Source of the DNA: Caprella mutica
Taxonomy: Eukaryota > Arthropoda > Malacostraca > Amphipoda > Caprellidae
Assembly (NCBI GenBank): GCA_947561585.1
Contig: CANNZV010002489.1
Span: 1 to 64,000, forward strand
Length of the DNA stretch: 64,000 nt
Direction of reading: 5' to 3'
Part shown: positions 56,225 to 64,000 of the stretch, piece after piece
How the letters are laid out: each line of letters opens with the position of its first letter
Numbering within the stretch: the stretch's first letter is position 1
Notes under the pieces: model-generated
What the model was told of the DNA's origin: nothing
What the model saw: the letters and a program-made list of their open reading frames with translations, nothing else
Database searches by the model: none
Program-made: the position numbers and the translations under genes

Positions 56225-58553
56225 TATAGACATGCCTGTCACTTTCAGTCACATGACCTTAGCTTGCTCTGCCATGAGGGCCTTCTCCACCAAAGCCTTC
56301 AACTTGGCCCTTCACTAAGGATGAACAATGGCAGCTTCGTAAGTATTTGGGTGCTAGGGAAGCAGATCTAACCCTTGAAACAGTCTGACGGCCCTGACCT
56401 GTATGCTGCTTCTTTGCATGGACCTCAAAGGTTCATTTTCGAATTTAGTCCTACGGGAAAGAATAAAATTGTATAGGATTAAAATTTGGTACCGAAGTCA
56501 TTTTTGCAGATATGTAAAAATTTCTAAAGAACAATGACAATTTTCAATCGTCCGTTAAGCACATTCAATTTAAGGAAAGAATCGAAACATCAATAGTAGC
56601 GCCATCTATCACTCTTGTATTTACTTACCTCTTGTCAGTAGTGATTCTCTCGTGCCTCTTAGGTCTGCTTTCCCTCTGAATAGTTCTCCTCATGCTCTTG
56701 TCAGTTATTGCATTCACACAGTTGGTGATCTTCAGAGTCAACTCCCTGAAGTCAGAGTCTGATATGATAAGGAAGAGAAATGAGATGGAGAATTTTAAAC
56801 AAATTCATGAATAAGATATAAGCAAATCCCTTATAAATAATTAATTAATTGCATCTAAAAAATCATGGTTCTCTTATAAATAAGATCTGCCAATTGCATT
56901 ACTGTAAAGACCAGAAGCTCAACTATCACTGTTCTCACCTGTTCTGTCTCGGTCCATTCATGAATATCATAGAAGCAACATTGTTCCTGTCTTTCTCATC
57001 ATAGATCAAGACTTTGAATTTTTCTTCAGCGTCTTCAGTGATATGAAATCAGGAAAGTTTGCCTGATGGATGAAACAATAATGATGGATAAATTATTGCA
57101 GAAGTAGTGTAATATACCTCGCATAGCTATACAAAAAAATTAATAAAAGCTATTGATGTAACTAGCATATTATAGACTATAAGTATAATATTTATTCAAA
57201 TATAGCGTTAGAGGTTACAAGTGATAAATAATTTATAAGAAATTGAAAATTGGTAGGGATTTAACGTCTGCTCCGACCATTTCTGGTCATATCACTGACG
57301 TCAAAAGGAAATAAGTACAAGGGACTGAAAAAAGCAGTCAGAAAGGACTGGCTACACGAGCAAAATCATGTACCACCGTCAATAACATGCTCATGGATGC
57401 AGAAAAGCTACTCTGTGAATACAGTCACTTACCAAGTAATATGACGCTCACAAGCACCAGAGACTGCACTCACGGATCCAAGAGGAAAATGAAGAGGTGA
57501 TAGTAAATGAAGCCTATGTAACCCAAAATCAGAGACCTTCTAGTTAAAGAGCATAAACTTAGAGGCTAGAGCTATCATCTTTTCTTCCATTCACCACAAC
57601 TAGCTTTAGGATAGATCTCCTAGGGGTATAAAGGTTATCGAAAGCACGTTAATATAGGCAATGCACCACTTTATTTACCTGTTAAGAAACTCTCAATCTT
57701 CTTTCCTCAGAGCTTCTGATTGCAGGCAGAGTTCTAGAGTTGCATCTCTCCCTCCTTATTGAGTGGAGATTTCAAAGACTTTCTCTCAGTTGCGCTCAAT
57801 CTCTGCAATGTGAGCGTACATTTCGATCTGCTCTTCCTTCAGGTGATCCAGATTGATGACGTCACACATTTAGCATACGACGTACTAAAGCTGAAAAGAC
57901 ATAGAAATTATTGACCAAAAAAATATCCATGGAAAAAAGGGTATCTTGTCAAATAACCAAAATTCATATTAGGAGTTGATAACATCATTCAAAATTTTAA
58001 TTAAATATAGAAGATATTTTCAAGATCAACCTTACATATCACTCACAAGAACATGTGATACATTCAAAGTGAACTTTGCATGTAATACAGTAAAATTTCT
58101 CTGTAGTGAATGTAGATTCCTGAGTAAGAGAACCACCGTGAATAGTGAACAAATTTTCTTTATTCTACCATGAATGGCCATCAGTTTTAAAAAATAATGG
58201 CCCTTCATCGCAGACTACGATTTTAAATGTATGCACTACGCAAATTCTTGAGTTAATACATTTATTAAAGGTTCTTACATTAAAAATTATTGCTTTATAT
58301 GCAAGTTATCCAATAACAGTTATTCATTATCTAGAGTTAAGTGAATGATGAAGACACACCTGCATTGGGATATCCACAGAGTAGAAGGCAGCATAGACAG
58401 GGTCTGCCTCTCCTCCTCCTAGAAGACAGAGACTGAAGTACATCTTGCCAATCTTCACAGACACCATGCAGTCCATGGCTATTCCTTTGAGGGATTTGTG
58501 GCGAAAGAATGCCTGCATACCTCATCAGCTTGATGTAATCAGCAGCTAACTAT
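56225..58553 (-). pseudogene. decayed multi-exon gene, family not recognised
   Basis: Exon-like pieces lie in order on the minus strand with splice-like borders. About 58552-58369: LAADYIKLMRYA, then in a shifted frame FRHKSLKGIAMDCMVSVKIG and KMYFSLCLLGGGEADP. About 57890-57680: DVINLDHLKEEQIEMYAHIA with EIERN then stops. About 57045-56942: ITEDAEEKFKVLIYDEKDRN and NVASMIFMNGPRQN. About 56760-56634: DFRELTLKITNCVNAITDKS and MRRTIQRE. About 56455-56225: YEAAIVHP, stops, RAKLKALVEKALMAEQAKVM. Each piece has protein-like composition but stops or frame breaks occur within or between them. I do not recognise the family. A pseudogene is most likely; a real gene with sequence errors is possible. 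Confidence 0.45.
57245..57640 (+). mobile_element. dispersed repeat, copy 3 (gggttttaacgt family)
   Basis: Begins ggtagggatttaacgtctgc and ends near tttaggatagatctcctagg, with shared blocks tcactgacgtcaaaaggaaa and tgcactcacggatcc. It lies between two exon-like pieces of the decayed gene. Confidence 0.7.
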
Positions 58554-58554
58554 A

Positions 58555-59440
58555 AAGGAAATAGTTGGTGTCATTATTATGGAACAGTCATCAAAACTTA
58601 ACAACAATCATCTTATAGCTATTTGTCAAAAAGAAGATAATCACAACTTTGCAAGCTTGAGAAAGAAGTCATGCAGCTAGTTATATGAAATATATATTCA
58701 CAATCGTTCTTAAATTTACATGAAAAATTAATTTCAAAACAATTTCTATAAATTATGAGTTTAAATATGTATAGAATTTTTCCAAATAAAATAATCTCCA
58801 TTTCACCCAATTAATTGCACACTTTCAATGCTGTCCATTGTTATTGGCATGTAAATGTATTATCAACTTCATTCAGTTTTCAAAATAGGTTCAATCCTTT
58901 TTAGTCATTTGGTGGATACTATATTTGTTTATCTATAGTTAGCAAGCTAGCTATATCTCCAAAACGCATGCAATAATTACATGTAAATATAGGAATTAAT
59001 TACAAAATAGTTCAAGATCTTGCAAAGATATATTTCCCCTCAAAAAACGTTTCCATATATGTTTGGTGACATTGACACACTTTGCAAGCTGGTATATTAC
59101 TAAAATTAGCAGTACAATCTTTGCTAACAATAGCCTTAATTATTAGCAAAGATTTCAGAGTTGTGCTTAAAGAAATACTTACTATAGGCAAAAATAATGC
59201 ATGCATTCCAATGCACCCAGTAGGCCATCAATCTTTTTGGACTATTTTTTTATAAATTGAAATATATATGGTGAAGAATTTAATCATACAGTCACATATA
59301 CTAATTAGTAACCTTGGTGACTAACTAGTACAATCAGACATTGAAACTCTGGTTGATTGATAATAGGCTATATTAACTATTAATAATTAAGTTAAGCCTT
59401 AAATGTAGGCATTATTACTATTGTTGCTGTAGTCTGGTGT
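58555..59440. other. non-coding region
   Basis: AT-rich with no supported exon or element, except a gcaatattac/ttcaaaa-type segment near 58980 resembling MITE interiors. Confidence 0.4.
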
Positions 59441-59444
59441 CCCA

Positions 59445-59715
59445 GTCTGTTTTGGTGCACAAAAAACCAATGACTTTACAAAAAGATAAAACAATCTACA
59501 TATATAATTTCAATAATTATAATATGGCTGATTCACCAATATTCTCCAAGTTAACCAGTAAAAATTAATTGTAACACAGAAATAAATAGCTGAATATCCA
59601 CAGACTTTGCTAGAATTATAGAATATTATATTCAAAGGGGAAAAATTTCACTGATAAGCTGATGGAACTGTGAAATTTACACAGTTGTGGCTGTGGATGG
59701 TGTCCATGACATGAT
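59445..59715. mobile_element. diverged CCAGTCTG-family MITE
   Basis: Begins cccagtctgttttggtgcac and follows the family interior (gatccaccaacat-like gattcaccaatat, ataaatagctgaatatccac, agactttgctagaa). The right end is not intact. Confidence 0.6.
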
Positions 59716-59719
59716 GACG

Positions 59720-60480
59720 CCTACTGTATTGGGTGCACTGAACTCCTAAGTTACTCCTTTGACTTTTGGCCATGTTTCAGGAAAAGTTAGTTGAATCCAA
59801 ATACTTGGCTTACATTTCCCAGTCAGTCTCCAGATATTTAATTTTTCAGACAATTTCTCTCCAAAAAATTTCAAATTTCTCGCCAAAATGACCCAAAATT
59901 GCAAAATACTCTGCAATAATTACATGTAAAAATAGAAATTAATTGGAAAATTGTCGCCAGATATTGCAGAAGGTCAATTCAAGGCCTCATTATTTTCCAG
60001 ATAAATTTCACAACTTCACCAATCACCCATCTTATGCAGTCAGTCATTTCATGATTTCAAAGGATCATAAACTCAGGTACTAATGTCAAATTAGTTTCAA
60101 ATTTAGAATTAATTCCTATGTTCCCATCAATGATCATATCCCATATAAATTTTCAGAAATCCTTTGAGATTTAGGTTAAGCATAAGCTCAAAATTGGCAA
60201 TTGGCCTACAGTTTGGAACTTTGGCGTTTGCCAGCCTCTATTATTCTATAAGATGGGGGGGATTAAATACAAAAATCAGCAAAGAAGCTACCAACATTTT
60301 CCCTTAATTTGGCTAATCTTGGCCCCAGTCTGCAGAACATTGGACATTTTTAACATATTCTGTGCAAACAATCCTTAATTTCCTCCTATATTCAGATGTA
60401 TTTTACTGAGAACAGAAGCCAAAATAGAGGATTTCTTGGAGAACACGCTACCAGTTCCTACAGTCTGAGTCTGGTAATCT
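59720..60480. mobile_element. cluster of diverged MITE and gagccaa-type fragments
   Basis: Includes tctccagatatttaattttt and caatttctctccaaaa (shared with 33630 and 36130), gtttgccagcctctattatt (end of the gaggctgg repeat), and ccagtctgcagaacattgg at 60325 (inverse of 35611-35717). Confidence 0.5.
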
Positions 60481-62276
60481 TCCAACACTTGCAACTTTCA
60501 ACATTTTTTCTCCTAAAATAAGTAGTTAGTAAATTTAATGGAATATACTATTATTAATAAGGTAGTAATTACTACATGGGAATATATAGTAAACTGTAAA
60601 AGGTACTCTTGGGCTCTTGGCACATATATTGCATAATTTTTTCTCCAAAATAAAGTTTCTTGTCATGTCAGAGGACTTTATGCTATATATAAATAATAAT
60701 CCTATATTACCAAAAATTTAAACATGGGAAATATTGGAGGACTAGTCATTAGCCAAAATTATGAAAAATTGATGGCATCTTTTCTCCAGATTCTTTAATC
60801 TTAGAAAGTCTTAGAATAGTAAAGAGTTCACAGTTCAGTGCACCAAATAGCCTAATATTAGGTACCTACACCTAGCTTAGCTACCGAGCGGCGAGTACAG
60901 ATTACAGACAAGACTAAGACTTCATCAACACTAGGTTTAGGTTACAGCAACATTAATAATGTCTAGTGTCTACCAGGAACCTACCTTAAGCTTAAGGTTC
61001 AAACTTCAACCTAGCCTCTAGATAGGTAATTAATAATTAGGCCCTAATATTTTATAAATTATATCATATTATCAATCAACAGAGTAAGTTTGGCTGACAT
61101 GGTGAAAGCCAATGACCATGACACTTCATAAAATGCTATTTCGCATAACGGATAGCATATCTAGTACATACCAAGTCAGACCTAACGGTCATAGCCTACA
61201 TGCTAGTTAGGTACATAGGTACTTACCTTAATGGGAGACTTTAAAATTGAAAAGCCTGGTACCAGGTAGGCTAGGTACTTTACCGTACTTACCTATTTGT
61301 GTTAGGTAGAAAATTCTCTTAGGCTCTACTACCACTTTTTTATATTGCGATAGCATGGGTACCTAATTATAACTCATACGAAGTAGAATTAGTCTGGTTA
61401 ACAAATTTATGGTACCTATTTAATATTTAACTGGCGGAATATAACAGATTTAGAGTTTCGTTGGACTGACGCAGTGACGCCACATTGCTCTGCTCGCATT
61501 GTTCCAATAATGTCGACGGTCGTATAGTTTACGATAACTAATTCTAGGTACCTATAATAGCATTATAATTTCATCCAGTTACCAAAGTATTTCTCAAAAT
61601 TTGTACTGGATAATTTTAATCAATGAATAAAATCTGAGGTCGAGTTTCCCAAGAATATTTAAATTATCGGTATCAAGGTCTTTTTAAAAGAACGTTCTGG
61701 ATAATATATAATCCACTGTGCGGCAAATGGTTTATGATATAGCTCCCTACGTCTGGGACATGAATTAAATAGTTAGAAGGATAATCGCACTTGAAAATGG
61801 CGTGAAAGTGTGACGTCACGCGCGCGGCTCATGACGTCACCTGGTATACAGATACTCTCACCGGAAATATTTGGTTATAGATCTTCATGAATTAACTTTT
61901 GATTGCTTGGTCAAATATTTAATTAAATACATCGTAAATGTTAACATAAAATTATATATATAGTTTTATACTTTAAATCATTTATTAAATTTAGCTCAGG
62001 AGATCATGAATTAAATAGTTAAACTCTTCAACTCATGGCTCAGATGTTATTCAATAATAATTGGATTTGTGTCGACTACGATCGATTGTGTATTCTCCAA
62101 CAATGATAGAAAATGCAGAACTAGAGTAAATTTCTAATATAAAAATGTAGGTAGCTATATGAAAAATTTATCACGATAAAATCGATATGGTGAAATACAT
62201 ATAATTAATATTTGACGGCGGATTTCTTCAATTAAGGAATGAATGAAAACCATAGATCACTAACTTTATATTGTGA

Positions 62277-62280
<4 letters not shown>
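60481..62280. other. intergenic region with paired CRE-like words
   Basis: No exon is supported. At 61811-61840 the words gtgtgacgtcacgcgcgcgg and ctcatgacgtcacctgg give two TGACGTCA-type palindromes 20 bp apart in a locally GC-rich patch. They could be CREB-type sites or part of a repeat; gacgtcac recurs at 29740, 32872, 43921 and 57858. Confidence 0.35.

Positions 62281-62312
<32 letters not shown>
62281..62312. repeat. (AT)n microsatellite
   Basis: An uninterrupted run of alternating A and T of about 30 bp. Confidence 0.95.
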
Positions 62313-62314
<2 letters not shown>

Positions 62315-62429
62315 TCAAAAACTGCAAGTACCGTTTAAAAAAAATGAAAATGGTGAATTTCCATGATACAAATACAATTTTAACAAAAATAATAATAATA
62401 CATATTCTCATAGTTAAATTTAAAAAATA

Positions 62430-63540
62430 TTAATGAATTAGTTTGGAGAATTTGTTCAGTGTCTTTCTTTTATTTTGAATAAAAGAAATCCTACACCTCA
62501 TATAAAGTTGGGCAACCTCTTTGGGAACTTTACATTTAAAGTTTGTGCAGTCGGCATTGCTTGAGGTTTCTGTTGCATGATATCCTTCACAGGCGGAATC
62601 TGTTGGTGTATCAATAATTAGAAACTGCAACTTAAGAAAGAAATAAAAATAAAAAGCATAGGTAATTAATATTATTTTGATACAGAAGTGAGGACAGTAA
62701 CATTGCCTCTGATAATGCACTTGCTGTAGTAGCTAGATATCACTTTTTGGCCAACTCGACTTTTTGAATGTTAGAGTAGCTATATAATTTGAAAAGAGCA
62801 AAGCTACTTACCAATCTACAGTTGTGCTGTATCCCACGCAGCATTTAGTTCGGGCTGGAACTCTACTTCTGTAACAAGATAACAAGAATTATCTTTCTAA
62901 AATTTTATATACCTATTTGCTAGTCTACATCGGAGTTAGATAACAATTTGAAGAAATTAGTTATATTAATCACAGGAGTCATATAGAAACGTAGATTGAT
63001 GTGTAAGTATCAAATGTCCAGTAGGTATCAGTAACATCTCATGATATATATATATATATTCAGTAACTGGATCTCCTGGACTATATGCCCCCAGGAAAAT
63101 CCAAGAATATATATTTGTAGTCAATAGTAAAAACAAATATGAAAGTTTAAAACTAATCCAATGACCAATGGCACTAAAAATCAATTTTTGAAGTAAAAAT
63201 TAAATAATCCAAACAGAGAATAGGAGTCATAACTATGGTCATTTATTTAGCTAATAATATAATCAAGTAAATTGATGCTGTAGCTACTGATGAAGGTAAA
63301 AGAAAAATAGGATGCCTCTTACACAACTTGAAATTATTTAAAGTTTAGACTCTGTAGCTAATAAGAACAACAACCAATTAACATGTAAAAGGCTCAATTT
63401 AATATCATATAACATAATGAATTAAGGCATTGATGATGTAACTATTAGTTAGCTACCTGGTGGTTGTGAAGCAGTCAAATCTTCCACCACTTTCCTGTTT
63501 GATCTGCACTTGTGTCTATCCTCCAGCTAGAGAGCAGAAC
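62430..63540 (-). pseudogene. exon-like fragments, unresolved gene
   Basis: A minus-strand piece 62625-62430, preceded by an acceptor-like ttgcag, encodes DTPTDSACEGYHATETSSNA, then DCTNFKCKVPKEVAQLYMRC, ending at a TAA. The CTNFKCKV...YMR-type pattern loosely recalls the membrane-proximal part of integrin alpha chains, but this is weak. Upstream pieces at about 62875-62815 (VPARTKCCVGYSTTVD) and 63540-63460 (VLLSSWRIDTSADQTGKWW then a stop) have splice-like edges. Frames do not join cleanly. It may be a decayed gene or the 3' end of a gene extending beyond the window. Confidence 0.3.
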
Positions 63541-64000
63541 CTGTAAGAAAAGAGATTTAATTAGTTATGATGAATAGGTAGCTATATCTGATAAATAAAG
63601 AAATTTGAATCTGATGAATACATATTACAATTTAATAAGGACTACACAAGGCAAGATAGACAAACAGAAGATTGGAAGTAAAAATGAATAAAAAAAACTT
63701 CTAAGGCAAATGATGCATCTTTGACTAGCCTAGAGACTAGAATCTAATTTAGTATATAGCTATGTACAAAACTACAAACATGATGGCAACATCAAACAAG
63801 GTTACATTTTTTAATATACCTGAAAAACATAGGAGAAAATTAAGAAAATCTAGCCATCCAATAATAGAGAGAGTCCCAAAAGAGGACTCTGGAGTCTGTC
63901 AGTCTGGACTAGCCAATTTATTACCACAACTTCACAAGTAATAAAGCATGACCTTTCTTGCCATTTGAATGGAGAGAAAAGGGCAGTGTTTTTGAGTCTT
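63541..64000. other. window end, nothing recognised
   Basis: AT-rich sequence with only short frames; no exon supported. Confidence 0.4.

Overview
The window is eukaryotic nuclear DNA: AT-rich, with intron-containing genes bounded by GT/AG splice sites and a very high load of tandem and transposable repeats. An arthropod, probably an insect or close relative, is the best reading. The evidence is a secreted/membrane protein ending in a DM4/12-like cysteine module, a failed-axon-connections gene, Ty1/copia and mariner relics, and GCGCCATCT motifs like those bound by insect CTCF. I cannot place it to order or species.

Four protein genes can be assembled exon by exon with consistent phase. (1) A failed axon connections (FAXC) homologue lies on the minus strand at 10011-4742, 7 coding exons, 353 aa. 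(2) A DM4/12-like protein with a His-rich segment lies on the plus strand at 19414-24160, 7 exons, start codon unresolved. (3) An MFSD12-type transporter lies on the minus strand at 28955-25527, 11 exons, 576 aa, convergent with gene 2. (4) A DDX47/Rrp3 DEAD-box helicase lies on the plus strand at 37226-43315, 9 exons, 471 aa. The genes are unrelated in function and look like ordinary neighbours. Regions at 56.2-58.6 kb and 62.4-63.6 kb (minus) hold exon-like pieces with stops or frame breaks that I could not identify.

Layout: 0.3-2.0 kb foldback elements, one with a pogo/Psq-like helix-turn-helix relic; 2.8-3.4 kb GC-rich inverted motifs; 4.1-10.0 kb fax with two large minisatellites; 11.2-12.0 kb a long-TIR element; 14.3-16.9 kb mariner relics; 18.3-20.2 kb foldback elements; 19.4-24.2 kb DM4/12-like gene; 25.0-25.4 kb a 42-bp repeat ORF; 25.5-29.0 kb MFSD12; 29-37 kb a MITE nest; 37.2-43.3 kb DDX47; 44.0-45.5 kb a hAT-like element and a dead transposase; 47.5-51.9 kb two minisatellites separated by an N gap; 51.9-52.5 kb a TTAA-flanked MITE; 53.0-55.8 kb a broken copia element; 55.8-64 kb repeats and decayed exons.

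The most unusual signal is in DDX47. The 3' end of exon 7 together with its splice donor has been amplified into roughly 85-90 tandem copies in the following intron. Independently, the 3' end of exon 8 with its donor is tandemly repeated five times. Each repeat therefore carries a plausible 5' splice site, and the intron-7 unit also carries a branch-point-like motif. This could create tandem decoy or recursive-type splice sites, and it suggests that exon/intron junctions seed minisatellites in this genome.
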